DNA of 64,000 nt from the NCBI GenBank assembly GCA_964019055.1, contig OZ025220.1:1572978-1636977 (forward strand), written 5' to 3'. The stretch comes from Anthopleura xanthogrammica. Lineage: Eukaryota > Cnidaria > Anthozoa > Actiniaria > Actiniidae. How positions within the stretch are numbered: position 1 is the first letter of the stretch; each line of letters starts with the position of its first letter. The translations under genes and the position numbers were made by a program. Below the pieces are notes generated by a model. That model was not told where the DNA came from. It did no database searches and was given only the letters and a program-made list of their open reading frames with translations. This document shows, piece after piece, positions 24,601 to 36,172 of the stretch.

Positions 24601-27600
24601 AAACGCTGTAGTTAGACTTCTAAATCTGAAAAATCATCAATAAACAATTAATGGATGAGGTTGAGCATGATATTGTAAATTATCATGACCAAGGCTGTGT
24701 TATCTGCCGAAGCCGTAGGCTGATGCAGATAAATTAGCTACAGTAGGTCTTAATAATAGACCTCTTTACCTTCGTATGCAAATTGCCCATTTCAGACCAC
24801 ATGTCATTCCCTTGAGAAATGTTCTTTTGTTAAAATATTTACACATGAAAGAATCAACTCCCAAGAGTGGCATCACATGGTCTGCAATGGGCACAACAAA
24901 CAACGAAGGTAAAGAGGTCTATTTACAATATCATGTGAAAACCAAATTCAATTGCTTTAAATATTATAATTTTATACATATATTTTGAGCTATTATTATT
25001 ATAATAGTCAAGACCTTTTCAGCTTCTGGGTAATGATTTCCCATTTTCAGACCACTTGTCATTTGCTAGAGTATTATTTCTTTGTTTAACCATAAGAGCA
25101 TGAAAAGAAACATGAATATGGATACAACTCAAACAAAGAATCTTATTATCAAGAGAATGAAACATGGTCTGAAATGGGAAAACACTCAGAAGGTCTATTT
25201 ATGATTCCGTTCACTCAGACAACAGCTAACCAATCACCATTGCAGCAGTTTTCCCAATATTTTGTGCCACAAACAATAAGCAATTATTGGACGAGGTTGA
25301 GCAAAATATCGTGATTTGTTAGTGGTGGGCAAGCAATTATTTGCCAATGCCAAAGGAAGAGGTAAATAATTGCTTGCGAGACACTAATAAATCTCAATAT
25401 TTTACGATAACCAAGTTCAATAATTGTTTTATCATTCAAATTATTTTTTCTAATATTTGATGGGCAGTGCGCACAAGTCAAACAATAACAAAGAGGTCAG
25501 TTCATTGTTTTTTCAGTTCAGGGAAGCGAGCCATTGTCAAATGCAACGTTACTGCGCATGAGCAGACCGTTATTTGCAGCAAAATGGCTTTGCATCGTAA
25601 TGCGCATGAGCAGACCGTTATTTTTAGGCAGTTATTTGCAGTTCTCTCGGCCAATCAAAGTGACAATTGAAACAATTTATAAGCAATTTTCCACGATCAG
25701 AGTCTTCAATTCTGAGATATTCCAACAAATAGACCATTTCCTAATTCATACAATGCACCTGTGTTCCTTGATTACAGACTCATTTACTCAGGGTTAGCCT
25801 CATTTCAGTGTCTAAATATTCCCAAATACCAACAGTAAAGTTGAAAAACTTTGAAATTCCACACTGACCTTAATTCACTGAAATGCATTAATATTCAAAA
25901 TAATTCCATACGAAATCAAAGTTTAGCCTGAGCAACAGAGAGCTGGAAACTGGAATATTTGCTGAGCTTGTGGGACATAGCAACAGTAACTAAGTCGGAA
26001 CCATTAATTGTTTATTTAAACCGGGTTCACACTTGAAATAATAATAAACAATTATTGGATGAGGTTGAGCATGATATCGTAAATTATCAAGACCAAGGCT
26101 GTGTTATCTGCCAAAGCCATAGGCGGATAAAACTGCCGAGGTCTTGATATTTACGATATCATGTGAAAGCCAAATTCAATAATTGTTTTAATATACATTT
26201 TGTAAACTAAGCATAAAGATTTAATTCTGCTTTTGAAAAAATAGCAAACTATTTCCATTTTCATAATTGTGATCTGTGAACTTGACATGATAAAATTAAT
26301 GTATTATCTGTAGGTAAAACCTACAGATAATACATTTATCATGTCGAGTTCACACGATATCAGGGATTGCCTGAGGGCTCTTGGCCAATCAGAAGTGAGA
26401 TAGTGAGTAAAATGTATAATAATAAGCAAAAGCATAGACATAAGCATAAGAATTGTTATGTTGTACCGGTTCAAACTTGAATTTTTCGACATAAAATGAA
26501 AATGTTTTCATTTTTTTCATATGCTTATGCTTGCTTATGTCAAGCGTAAACCAGCCTTTAGAGATGAACTTAGTACCTTTCTTGTCCTGCTGTGTCCCAT
26601 AATTGCAAGTGAATTCTCTGCCCTCTTGTTGAGCGTACTCCATCACTACTAACAGGGTGATGAACCTATAGACAAACGGGAGAAAATAATTTAACAAATT
26701 TCTGATAGTTTAGCATGGTAGGTTCTCTTATTTACCATATGACGTCAAAAGTTGGTCAAAACGTTATATACCCTTGAGGCGTAGGCTAGAGAAATGAATA
26801 AAGTTATTTCTAGAAGTACTATCCCCTCCCCCCACAGGAAAGTATTTGTCACGCATATGATATTAAAGAACTGCTTCCACAATTAATAACAATAAATAAA
26901 TTTGCACAATCACAGAGGAAATACTAAAACAATAACTAGCTGAGCCAGGTGAAATACTTTCTAAAGATATTCAAGGAATTTCGGAATTAAATAATTTTTA
27001 AATAATTCTTAATTGATAAAAATTGAATACTTCAAGAATAATAAGTAATATATAAGAACACAGTTTTGAATTTTGAAAGCATGGGGACCACAAAATAAAA
27101 TATAACAAAAATACAAGCAAAGCTTGGAGAAATAATAAGGTTGAAAAACGCGAAGACAAATTTGACGGGTTGTTTGTAGAAATGTCAAAAACTATTACAA
27201 ATATTCGATTGAACACACAAAATCTAAGAGGCTGCATTATTTGATATAGTTTAACCTGGTTTAAATATACAAGATACAGCGTAGAAAAGAAGGATTTGTA
27301 TTTTTTGACGAGATGATAATCAGTTGTTTTGATCAGCGAAAAAAAACCAGCTGCTCAGACTTCAATGCTGAAAAATTCTAAACGAACAGATTTACATATA
27401 GCAATAACAAATGTGCTATTATTCACGATATAAAGCTTACAATTGAAGGTTAATCTTTTAGATATTGAATTCAAGGCATTTCTACTAAAATTGAATAAAC
27501 TACAAGCCAATAATCATTATGTTTTTGTGTTCAATGATGCAAGGGGTCGCCCTTCCTTCCTTCTTCAAACAGGAATATCTTTTTACTTACAACTCGTTTT

Positions 27601-27749
27601 TCTCTAAAATCTATCCCCACAGTTGATATGAATTTAGGATTGAAAGATCCATCTGTGTATTGGTAAAGAATACTCGTTTTTCCAACGCCAGAGTCCCCAA
27701 GAGCGAGGAATTTTAACAGATAATCGTAATCACCTCCTGGGTCCGCCAT
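18687..27749 (-). CDS. RAB27: Rab27 small GTPase, isoform A (first exon at 27.7 kb)
   Basis: Exons: 27591-27749, 26577-26665, 24480-24625, 23597-23751, 18687-18824; phases agree and give 228 residues, close to vertebrate Rab27A/B. Visible: P-loop GDSGVGKTS (from residue 18), switch I ending in GIDFREKRV, the Rab27 insert followed by [16 protein letters not shown] (switch II/G3), [34 protein letters not shown] (G4), ETSAS (G5) and a C-terminal GCSC double-cysteine geranylgeranylation motif. Rab27 binds Slp/Slac2/Munc13-4 type effectors and directs docking of secretory granules and lysosome-related organelles at the plasma membrane. Intron 4 (18825-23596) is nearly all a 4.15-kb fold-back element. 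Two CCAAT boxes lie 60-95 bp upstream of this ATG. A second first exon at 29.6-29.8 kb can replace exon 27591-27749. Confidence 0.96.
20338..20497. repeat. Palindromic MITE inside the fold-back element
   Basis: Inverted halves around TGATATCAAAC / GTTTGATATCA with flanks AATTGAACT...AGTTCAATTA; the two halves pair over most of 160 bp. It abuts the 25-bp minisatellite. Confidence 0.6.
20507..21094 (+). repeat. Perfect 25-bp minisatellite, about 23.5 copies
   Basis: Unit TTCTGTGGTGTCCTATATTC plus AGTTT repeats without a visible mismatch. Because 25 is not a multiple of 3 and the unit has no forward stop in any phase, all three plus frames are open across the array; this is a repeat artefact, not coding evidence. 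Confidence 0.97.
23443..23526. mobile_element. GAGCTGC palindromic MITE
   Basis: Copy in RAB27 intron 4, 71 bp from exon 23597-23751. Confidence 0.85.
23937..24276 (+). repeat. About 170-bp tandem duplication separated by a G tract
   Basis: Two nearly identical copies containing AGTGGGTCATTAAAAAATCA and GGAAGTAGCCATTTTC; the copies are joined by an uninterrupted run of about 17 G (near 24103-24120). Intronic in RAB27. Confidence 0.88.
24634..24960. mobile_element. Palindromic MITE split by another MITE
   Basis: Outer family (TTGAGCATGATATTGTAAAT...) also at 25266-25440 and 26035-26190. The inner part, about 24761-24925, is the TCATTCTCTTGAG family. Confidence 0.65.
25012..25205. mobile_element. 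TCATTCTCTTGAG palindromic MITE
   Basis: Copy in RAB27 intron 2, with ends related to 24761 and 46372. Confidence 0.6.
25266..25440. mobile_element. GGTTGAGCA palindromic MITE
   Basis: Ends CAATTATTGGACGAGGTTGA / TAACCAAGTTCAATAATTG pair. Confidence 0.65.
26035..26190. mobile_element. GGTTGAGCA palindromic MITE
   Basis: Third copy; centre reads GCCAAAGCCATAGGCGG. Confidence 0.65.
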
Positions 27750-27806
27750 TTTGAATGTTGGACTCGAACATCATACATAATAATCTACGCATATAACGAG
27801 CCTGCT

Positions 27807-27843
27807 GATTGGATATATACGATATAACGAGGATCGTGATTGG
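27807..27843 (-). promoter_or_regulatory. CCAAT boxes upstream of RAB27 exon A
   Basis: Two CCAAT motifs (minus strand; plus-strand ATTGG at 27808-27812 and 27839-27843) lie about 60 and 90 bp upstream of the ATG at 27749, with an AT-rich TATA-like stretch between them. Confidence 0.4.
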
Positions 27844-28169
27844 ATGAAACCGAGGTGTAATGTTTTATAGATTCGAGGGCGGCAAAATTAACTTTTGTAT
27901 ATTAGATGCTATACGAGTATTAATAAAAAATAAATATGACAATAATAAAGATGTATCTAAAGAGCGCCATTCCAAAATGACCAATAGCGCTTTACAAAAT
28001 AAACACCAAGGGATCGCGAAGGCGGGAGGCTTGGGAATGAGGGGGGGGGGGACAAACCAAACTTTTCAGGGGGACGCTCCGCAGTCCTTAATCAGCAAAT
28101 GCTAAGGTACAAGGTCAAAACAATTGTCCAAAATAGGGACCCGATTTTATTGGTTTAGGAGGTGGGTAC

Positions 28170-28200
28170 CGGTAAATACCCCCCCCCCCCCCCCCCCTCA
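28170..28200 (+). repeat. Homopolymer C tract
   Basis: Uninterrupted run of about 19 C; other G/C runs are at 9362, 9890-9908, 10298, 24103 and 28040. Confidence 0.9.
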
Positions 28201-28767
28201 GAGACCTGTTGAAATGCTCGATACTGGGTGTCCGTGTAGTGACTATTTCTATCCACAAATACGTTATTTAGAATACATGCAAACAGACAGTACATTCACT
28301 TCTACGATTTGACTTTTAGTTTTGGAGATATTTGAGTACAAAATTTAGGACTTCACTTCCAGAGGTGGTGGGTACTGGGTAACACCACCCCTCCCCTCCA
28401 AATCGGGTCACGTAAGATGACAATTATCTTGACTTTGTCCCTAAACGTTCTTAAAAACACAGTGCAAAGGCTATCGTGTCAAGCGAACATGCCGTACAGG
28501 GGACAAAAAACGATTGGTCATTCATCATTTAATGAATATGTAATACATATTCATATCTGAATGGTGTGCGCAAAAGTGGTGATCAAATCGAGGCTAGTGG
28601 GTGGTGTTTTCAAGTGCATTACAAAGCTTGTATCGTTTTAATCGAGCATCAGATCAAAGAAAGCAAACAGTAACTAGAAATCCACTTAGTTGCCTCACCA
28701 ATCACTGACACTGTTTTGTTGTTGATAATTTGGTTGTTGTTGTTTTGAATCAGTCACTATTGCTTAC

Positions 28768-29190
28768 TATCAATAGACGTCACTTCCAGTAGAATCTCCG
28801 TTTTGGCTAGCTGGTTGGAGAATGTTGGAGGTTGTCTGTGTATCTTGTTTTCTGGTTTCATGTTGTACAAATAGTCAGATATGCAATAGAATACTTTGAG
28901 GAGTTATTTTGACGTGATTTGATTTAAGAATCACTAGTTGCCCCCCAGTAAACCATTGGTTGCCCCCCAGTCAAATCCAGAAAAGTCACGTGATTGATAG
29001 TAAGCAATTGAACAGTGTGAAAGGGGCTTGGATACTTGCCAATTCAGAAACAAATGTAACAGTTCTAAAACTACACATGCAAATTTTTTTGGGATAGTTT
29101 AAAAAAATATTTATTTCTAGGACGAGCCGATCTTTGAAAAATGCTCTCTTCTTCCAATGTTTGCCCCCTGGAAGACCGCATGGCTAATTT
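28768..29190. repeat. Dispersed repeat containing GTTGCCCCCCAGT
   Basis: First 220 bp recur at 39965-40175 (ATAGACGTCACTTCC onward); the last 150 bp recur at 6325-6480. Lies between the two RAB27 first exons. Confidence 0.75.
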
Positions 29191-29642
29191 GCATTACAAT
29201 ATGAAAAGCCCTTATTGTGTCTATCGTGAATATTAGGAACCTATTCGATAAAAAAGTATATTTTTTGATCTCTGTATTAAATAAGGTTGTAATTATTTTG
29301 TTTTCGAAACTTCATATCAAAAATCTGCATCTTGTCAAAACATAAAAATAAAACAATGTAGGAATCATATGCATGGTCGCCAGAAGGGACGAAATAACAT
29401 CAACGCCAATAAAATCACAATAAAATTTGGTTTATGAGATGGTGAAATAGGAGAACAGCAAAATACTACACTAAGAATCCCGAACGAAAGGAGTGATTTT
29501 GGCTTATTTTTTTAAATATTATTCTTGTCCATGTAAACAAGCCGTGACGTCATAGTGAAATAGGGCAATAGTAGAGTGAAATTGTACGTGTTTTCACAAA
29601 TTATTGTACGATTAACACAAGTAGTTGAAATCAAATACATAC

Positions 29643-29816
29643 CACTCTTTTTTCTCTAAAGTCGATTCCTATCGTTGGTACAAATCGAGGATTAAACCTA
29701 CTGTCCGTGTACTGGTAGAGCAAGCTCGTCTTCCCAACACCAGAATCTCCAAGAGCTAAGAACTTGATCAAGTACTCTTTACTCGCTATGCTGCTGTCGT
29801 CGTCTTCATCCGACAT
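29643..29816 (-). CDS. RAB27: Alternative first coding exon of RAB27 (isoform B)
   Basis: This 58-codon exon encodes an acidic start [16 protein letters not shown], then the complete P-loop (GDSGVGKTS) and switch I ([17 protein letters not shown]). It ends in phase 0 at a good donor (gtatgt), exactly where exon 27591-27749 ends, so it can splice to the same exon 26577-26665 and would give 233 residues. I found no second set of downstream Rab exons between 27.75 and 29.64 kb, so this is an alternative promoter and first exon rather than a separate whole gene. An in-frame upstream Met at 29864 exists, but a TATAAAAGG at 29891-29899 places the likely transcript start near it, favouring 29816. 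Confidence 0.85.
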
Positions 29817-29890
29817 GGCCACGCGATGAACACTAGTTGAGCTGGCGGTTGGCCGTTTATTCAACTTTAATCAAACTTACATTTGCACAG

Positions 29891-29899
29891 CCTTTTATA
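29891..29899 (-). promoter_or_regulatory. TATA box for RAB27 alternative exon B
   Basis: Minus-strand TATAAAAGG about 75 bp upstream of the ATG at 29816. Spacing fits initiation near 29865. Isoform A has no equally good TATA, only CCAAT boxes, so the two starts look differently controlled. Confidence 0.5.
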
Positions 29900-31466
29900 T
29901 TTAAAGGTCGTACAGTGTATAAGTCTAAAGTGTTCGTAAAGATGATACCTGGCTGAGATCACATCAGCTATACATAGATAATGATTTTATTGTTGCCATG
30001 TCAACGATAGCAAAAGTATTTACAGTATATGCATCTGGATATATTTATATATGTTATTTAAATTTATCTTCGATAAATGAAGACATTTTGAATCATTTTT
30101 ACTGGGTTTTAATCAAGGAAAAATGTGCGAAGAGCAGTGGATCGGTGAATGACCAGTAAGTCAACTGATAGGCGTAAGGGATAACAGGTTGCTGTCGAGT
30201 ATGAGTACAACCACCTGTAGTTTTGAAATAACATTGTTATTTCTCATTAAAAACAAGGGCTGATCCGGACCAGCTCACCGTTTTCAGGAAAACGGTCAAG
30301 TTTTGCAAAGTACTGAGCAGTAATATAGCTCATTTATAGCAATACAATTCTTATAAAAGTACAACTGTCGTTTCGGAAAACGGCTAAAAAATGACAGCGT
30401 TTGAACTTTCGAAATTACAAAATGGGAATTTCGTTTAACTTTTCCTACTCTTGATTATCTTCTTCTTTTTTTTCGGAAGTTTGGGGGTTTTTTTTTGGTT
30501 ACAAATTTTGGATCATGGATAAAGGTCATTTTTTGAGGTAGATCCGCCCGCCCCTGCAAAACTACAGGCCAGTCATTCTTACAGTGTTCATCAGACTTCG
30601 GAAGTCAGGAGTATTATTAGACTATGCTATATAGGTTATCAGTGGAAAATTATACACCTTTTTAGCTTGAGCGGTTTGTTGTCCCATACCAAGTGTCATT
30701 CTCTTGAGAATAAGATTCTTTGTTTGAGTTGTATCCATATTCATGTGTCTTCTTCTTCAAGTAAAATATCAAAACAAAAAAAGCAACCGTCGACGAAAGG
30801 TCCTCAGGATATTGAGGGTGTACCATTTACGAAAAAGTCCAGGACATTTTGGTATCGTACCCATGCCGGGCTTTGTCATTGCCCGTGATTATTGAAGGCC
30901 TGGAACTGGTATGAATCCGCATGGAATGTGTAACCAGCTGATCTGAAAAAAACATTTACCAATCGAGAAAGTTTGCAAAACTGAGGTGTCGTCCTTAGTA
31001 GCCCAGCAAGTCGGGAAACGGTTCTTTTCTTATTTTATTTTCACGCTCAATAATGAATATCATAGTAAATGTATAAAAATGTATATTGCAGTGACTTCAT
31101 TACTACGTCATATTTCAGATCAGCTGGAAATGGTACACGAGCTCTCCATCCGAAAATTCCGACGAGGAAAGGAGGGTTTCCATTTCAGATGATCCGATCA
31201 TTTTGGGAATTTTCTAGTTGGTCCAGCCAAAATAGCGTTTCCCAAACAAGATTTCCGGATTTTAGATATAGAGGATATTACATGGGCGCGCGGAGATACG
31301 AATTTTGTCTTCGAGTGTTGAAAAGATCTCTCACGAGTGAGCGCAGCGAACGAGTTAGAGATTTTCAACACATGTGAAAATATCACATTTTTGAAATAGA
31401 GAAATATAGGTATTTCATTGATAATCATATAATAAAAATAAATAATAAATAATAATATTGTGGCTA
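29900..31466. other. Intergenic region RAB27 to opsin
   Basis: No gene seen. Contains partial repeats at 30680-30745 and 30938-31190 and otherwise unassigned sequence. Confidence 0.6.
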
Positions 31467-31675
31467 TTCCTCCACTGCATTCCAATTAGAATTTAGAAGT
31501 TAATTTTTGAGGAGGGAGGAAAAACCGGAGAACCCGGAAAAACCCTCGAAGCACAGGAGAGAACCAACAAACAACTCTACTCACATACGACACGGAGCCC
31601 AGCGGGGCTCTAACTCGGGTCGCCTTGGTGAGAGGGAAGCGCTCTCACTGCTACGCCACCTGTGCTTCCCACCTG
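31467..31675 (-). mobile_element. SINE family 1 downstream of the opsin
   Basis: Near full-length reverse copy: head CACAGGTGGCGTAGCAGTGA, body GTGCTTCGAGGGTTTTTCC and AATTCTAATTGGAATGCAG. Confidence 0.75.
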
Positions 31676-31679
31676 TGGA

Positions 31680-31699
31680 TTTTTTTTATTTTTTTTTTG
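31680..31699 (-). terminator. A-rich tract with AATAAA after the opsin stop
   Basis: About 40 nt after the opsin stop the sense strand reads a run of A with an embedded AATAAA. It can serve as a polyadenylation signal; combined with the lack of introns it is also compatible with an old retroposed copy. Confidence 0.4.
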
Positions 31700-31735
31700 T
31701 AAATTGCAAACACCCTGAGAATCTTAGTGATGAGT

Positions 31736-32791
31736 TTAGACGTTATTGTCTTGACGTATTACATGGGTTTGATTGTTTTCATTGTCCTGGATCTGAACGC
31801 GGCTGTTATGTGCTGGAGGGAGAGGTTCAAGAGGTAGTACTACGACCCTTTGTCTATTCACAATGGGATTGGGTATTACGAAGAACTTTGTAAGCATCTC
31901 TTTGCCCGCCTTTCTGAATTTAGAATACATGAAGAAAAAGATGATTGGATTATAGCATGTGGAGAACTTGGCAAATAGCGCTGGTAATGTACTGAGTAAA
32001 GGAGAAATGATAGCTGGCGAGAAACTTGAATACATAGATACAACAGCGTAGGGAGTCCAAGCGACCAAAAAGGCGAGCAGCATCACCAATGACATTTTAA
32101 CGGTCCTAGCTTTGGCTTGAAGTGTTTCCTGTGTTGGAATTGCCACGGTGCCCCATCTTTGGACAGCATTCTTGGCCATTTTTCGTACTTCAACGTAAAT
32201 TCTGATATAGCAAAACGTTGCTATAGCAACTGGTAAAAAGAAAAAGAATATGAACAAACACACAATGAATGCTTTGTCACTTGGTGCAGAGGGATGCCAG
32301 TTGATTGCGCACCCAGCATATCCGGGTTCTGGCCCAAAAGATGACCACCCAAAGAGGGGGCACAAGCTCCACATCAACGAAAACAGCCATAGGCCAACCA
32401 CTAAGGTAGCCATTTTCCTTTCAGAAATTTGTTCTAGGGAGGCTCTCTTGATAGTGATCCATCGTTGTAATGCTAACGAAACTAAATGAACCATTGATGA
32501 TAAGCCAAGAAGTGTCGATGCAAACGCAATGTACTGGCAGACAGATTCATCAACCATCCACAAATGATTGTAATTGGCATACACAGCAACGGGCAAAACT
32601 AGTATGGCCCTCAACACATCAGAGAAAGCCATGCTCAGTAATAAGTAATTGGATGGTATCAGTAATGCTGATCGATTGCCTAAGAAGACGATAATCACGC
32701 TACTGTTGAGCACCAAGGCCAAAAAACAAACCACAGACAGAAAGACAGAGATGGCTTGGTAGTAATGAAGCTCGAGAAGTTTGATAGCCAT
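31736..32791 (-). CDS. Opsin (intronless coding region, anthozoan-type)
   Basis: A 351-residue seven-helix GPCR starting MAIKLLELHY. The retinal Schiff-base lysine is Lys275 in LPALFAKF of helix 7, which identifies an opsin rather than another class A receptor. Cys84 and Cys161 match the extracellular disulfide. Glu155 sits at the Glu181 position (PEPGYAGC), whereas the Glu113 position is Ile87, so Glu155 is the likely counterion, as in many invertebrate opsins. Odd features: the E/DRY motif is QRW (109-111), CWxP is AWTP, and NPxxY is NPIIF (281-285). The tail is short and lacks a palmitoylated cysteine. The frame is open further upstream to 33031, but that stretch overlaps a SINE; an acceptor (tttccag) just before the chosen Met suggests a spliced 5' leader. 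Light sensing via a G protein is inferred from family. Confidence 0.93.
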   Translation of the reverse strand: MAIKLLELHYYQAISVFLSVVCFLALVLNSSVIIVFLGNRSALLIPSNYLLLSMAFSDVLRAILVLPVAVYANYNHLWMVDESVCQYIAFASTLLGLSSMVHLVSLALQRWITIKRASLEQISERKMATLVVGLWLFSLMWSLCPLFGWSSFGPEPGYAGCAINWHPSAPSDKAFIVCLFIFFFFLPVAIATFCYIRIYVEVRKMAKNAVQRWGTVAIPTQETLQAKARTVKMSLVMLLAFLVAWTPYAVVSMYSSFSPAIISPLLSTLPALFAKFSTCYNPIIFFFMYSKFRKAGKEMLTKFFVIPNPIVNRQRVVVLPLEPLPPAHNSRVQIQDNENNQTHVIRQDNNV

Positions 32792-32934
32792 TGATGTTGG
32801 ATAATGAGGCTGATACCTGGAAAATAGCCAAATGAAAAATATATGTAAGCCGATCAAAGGGTCAGAGAAAGACTCCAAGGGACAGGGCCTCACAGATGAG
32901 GGGACAGGGCAACCAATCCAGTGGCCTCGTTCCA

Positions 32935-33130
32935 TGATCGAATTGGAAATCAATTTAGAAGTCGATTTTTGTGGAAGGAGAAAAAAACGGAGAACCCGAC
33001 TAAAACCCCTCGAAGCACAGGAGAGAACCAACTAGAAACTCTACTCAAATACAAAACCGAGCCTGGCGGGAATTGAATCCGGGTCGCATTGGTGAGTGCG
33101 AGCGCTCTGACCGCTACGCCGACCTGCTAC
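32935..33130 (-). mobile_element. SINE family 1 upstream of the opsin
   Basis: Reverse copy overlapping the upstream open extension of the opsin frame; this is why that extension is not accepted as coding. Confidence 0.75.
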
Positions 33131-33620
33131 AACACCCACCCGTGCTACAACACAAGACACAGTCATGCAGCATACATAGAAGACGGACCGGATTGAAAAT
33201 ATAGGGGGGGAAACTAGAGTTGTGACTGACGATGGAGTTAGTCTCGTAGTGAGTACTATGCATGTTACCTGGTACTGGCGGTGACTGAAATTCATTTGAC
33301 TGCCTTTATGAATGACATGATCTGATATCACTTGTTACTGGAGTAGGCGAGAGATGACAGAAGAAATCATTACCTCAAGCTCTAAACGTTTCTTACCACA
33401 GCTATCAGAAACGATGGATGAAGTCAATTAACTTCATGGTCTACAATTCGCGATTATTTCAATACCCTTACATAACTTTAAGGTCTGATATCGTTGCCTA
33501 GCAAGCATACAATCAATACTTGATTTGTACTTGAAAGATATGTTGTCAAGCAAATATTAAAATATTATAACTGTTTTCATGGTGGTTTACTCGAAAGTTT
33601 ACACTACTTAAGCCATCACC

Positions 33621-33960
33621 GACACTAGAAAAAAAAACGTTTGCGCATGCGTGCCTTTCCTCACGCTTTCCAAGAATTTACAAGAGTTTTAGTGAGAAAA
33701 TAAATGCTTGTTTTCTCCAAGCATACAGAAAAAGTTCGTGGGTATACTTTTGTGAGACCAAGATACTGTATTAATAAAGGCAATGTGAAAGAATTAGCCT
33801 TAAGTTTCAAGAACTGACTTTAAGTTTTGGCATTTTGTAAAGACTATTCTTCAGGCAAGTGTGAAAGTCAAATTTGCATATTTCTACAATAGCACGAAGA
33901 CGCTTTTGACTAATTTGCATGCGGACTTAGAGCATGCGCAGACGTTTCTCACGCGTGTCG
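33621..33960. mobile_element. 340-bp GCATGCGCA MITE
   Basis: Inverted ends: AAACGTTTGCGCATGCGTG and AGCATGCGCAGACGTTTC. One of four copies (39441, 47011, 50131). Confidence 0.85.
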
Positions 33961-34029
33961 CCATCACCACATACTAAACTTGTTTATTGTTTGTATTTTT
34001 CTTATATGTATAATATCAAGAGAGCATAA

Positions 34030-34473
34030 ATAAGAGAGGGAAACTTCTTAATACCGCGCGCGCCATGTGAATTCCCGGTTGGGCTATTTTTAGCATCCAA
34101 AGTCGTTTGCTTTTAATTTTTTTGATTGCGTGGACGTGTACGCGCGCGCTCAATATCAAATACTTTTCGTCGATTTTTCTCACTCTTTTCGACAAAATCT
34201 ATTAGATAAAGCAAAAAGATCAGGATTGGCTATGTTCTGTTCTCTGAAAAAAACAACTGAAGCTGTTGAACACTCAAAAAGACGCGAAATTTCTGTTTTT
34301 CCCCAAAAATCTTTATATGTTTTCGCTACTGCCAGGTTTGGACGAAGCACACAATTTTTGACGCACTGGAGTAGGGTATGGCGAAAATAGACATTATGCG
34401 AATGCTAAAAATAGCCCAACCGGGAATTCACATGGCGCGCGCGGTATTAAGAAGTTTAATTTCTCTCTCTTAT
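34030..34473. mobile_element. TIR element with GC-rich ends
   Basis: About 55-bp inverted ends around ATACCGCGCGCGCCATGTGA and GGGAATTCACATGGCGCGCG. The internal 86-codon open frame has no recognised homology. Confidence 0.85.
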
Positions 34474-35939
34474 AATAACGATAATGATGTAGAGTTCTTG
34501 AAATGCATCTAACTAAAGTCTCGATGCTTTTAACAAGAGGAGTAGACAGACAGCAGGCTGCGATGGTAAATGAAAAATATAGCTCAAAAACTATTTATGC
34601 TCTCTTGATAATATTCTACAACCACTAGTACTTTTGTAAGTACAAACCAATTTGTTTGTGTTGTTTTTTCCTTCAATATTTATGTGTGTAATGAAGAACT
34701 GTGATTAGCATTTCGTCAGCCGTCAATCAAATAACCAAACTAATTGAGAGAAATCTTAAGAATAAATTAAAGATTTTAGAAGATTAGAGGATGTATTTCG
34801 TTCTTTGATTAACGGCCGTTGAAATGTTAGTTGGCAAACGAGACATCGAACGACGCTGGTCGCTCTTCAACGGAAAAAACATCCCACCTTCAAAAAAAAA
34901 AATTTAGATCTTTGAATCCACATGAAAAACAATAGCTGTATTTGCAGGTCACTTCTTTAACCTCAAATCAATTAACAAGACATGATTAGAAACTTTCTGC
35001 AGTAAACAATTTGCCGGTAATTTGTAACCAGGTAACGAACTCCTTTTCATTAAAGTTTCCTGGTGATTGTGTCCTTATTATTCACTGTCTTACAAGTAAT
35101 GCTTAATAAAGAGCACTTGAAATTTTCCTTTTTTTCCGGAAAGTACGTGGAAACTAAGAATTACAGCATTAGAGTCTCTTTTAGGCTGGCCTTACGCGAT
35201 ACCGGACGAAATTTTAAGCGAAAAAAAATTTACCACTACATACCAGTTACACAAAACCGTCTCTTTAATTTGCACGGCTAGGAGTTTTTCACTGGTGACT
35301 TTTGGTCCGGATAGCACATTTCCAAGTAAATGGGACGCCTAAACGTAGACAAAGCAAGAGCAACCGTTTTTGGCCTCTCGTTATAAGGACAGCTATACGT
35401 GTTTATAATTAAGCTCAATATTTTGTGAACACGCTCTTTTGGGCCAATGGACAAGATATCAAATACCAAAATTTAGTGAATGCGTTTAAAAGAAATAACG
35501 CCTTGTACTTTGGGAGAGAGGATATTTTAATCAGCCGAAAAACTGACATTGCCGTAAATATCTCCAAGTAGCTCTACTCTAGTTCGACAAGATTTTATCA
35601 CAAGTTTGGAGAAACAGTGACACGAATGAAACGCGCTTACAGTTTTGGCGTATCACTGCCAGATAAAAAAAATATCGTTAAATTAAGTAGCAGTCTTGTC
35701 GTTTTTCTGCTCTGCCCTAAACGTACAACTTTTGGAACAGTTAACAATTTGTGTACCGAGTAAGGCTAGCCTCATATTACTAAAAAAAAAATGATAGCAG
35801 CGAAGAAATTTTTCCGTTTCAAGAAGGATTTTCGATGGGTTTGTAAGTAGTGATCTCCTTCGAGCTGAAACTGCCTAAACCATTACATTACATCTTAGAT
35901 AACGAAATCATGTCACACACTGATTGAAAATGAGCTTAC

Positions 35940-36172
35940 AGGGGATTCAGATTGAGCGTTTAACGGCGCCGTTTGTCGCGATCGTTGAGACCGTTAAACT
36001 TGCACGTTTCTATGCAGAATGCGCGACGTTTCTAGGAAGCTGGAGGCACGTTATGCTGATAAAATCGATCTTATCAGCCGAACGTGCTCCCATCCCCTAG
36101 AAACGTAGTGCATTCTGCATAGAAACAATCGCGACGAACAGCGCTGTTAAACGCTCAATCTGAATCCGCTGT
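35940..36172. mobile_element. Palindromic MITE
   Basis: Ends GGGGATTCAGATTGAGCGTT / AACGCTCAATCTGAATCC with inner CTATGCAGAATGC / GCATTCTGCATAG. Confidence 0.85.

Noticed and set aside
27750..29642. A complete second Rab27 gene
   Set aside because: Only a first exon is duplicated; no matching downstream exons lie between the two first exons.
32792..33031. Opsin start about 80 codons further upstream
   Set aside because: That extension overlaps a SINE and is preceded by a splice acceptor; opsin similarity begins only at MAIKLLELHY.
34130..34390. 86-codon frame inside a TIR element
   Set aside because: No recognisable domain; it begins and ends within a non-coding MITE-like element.
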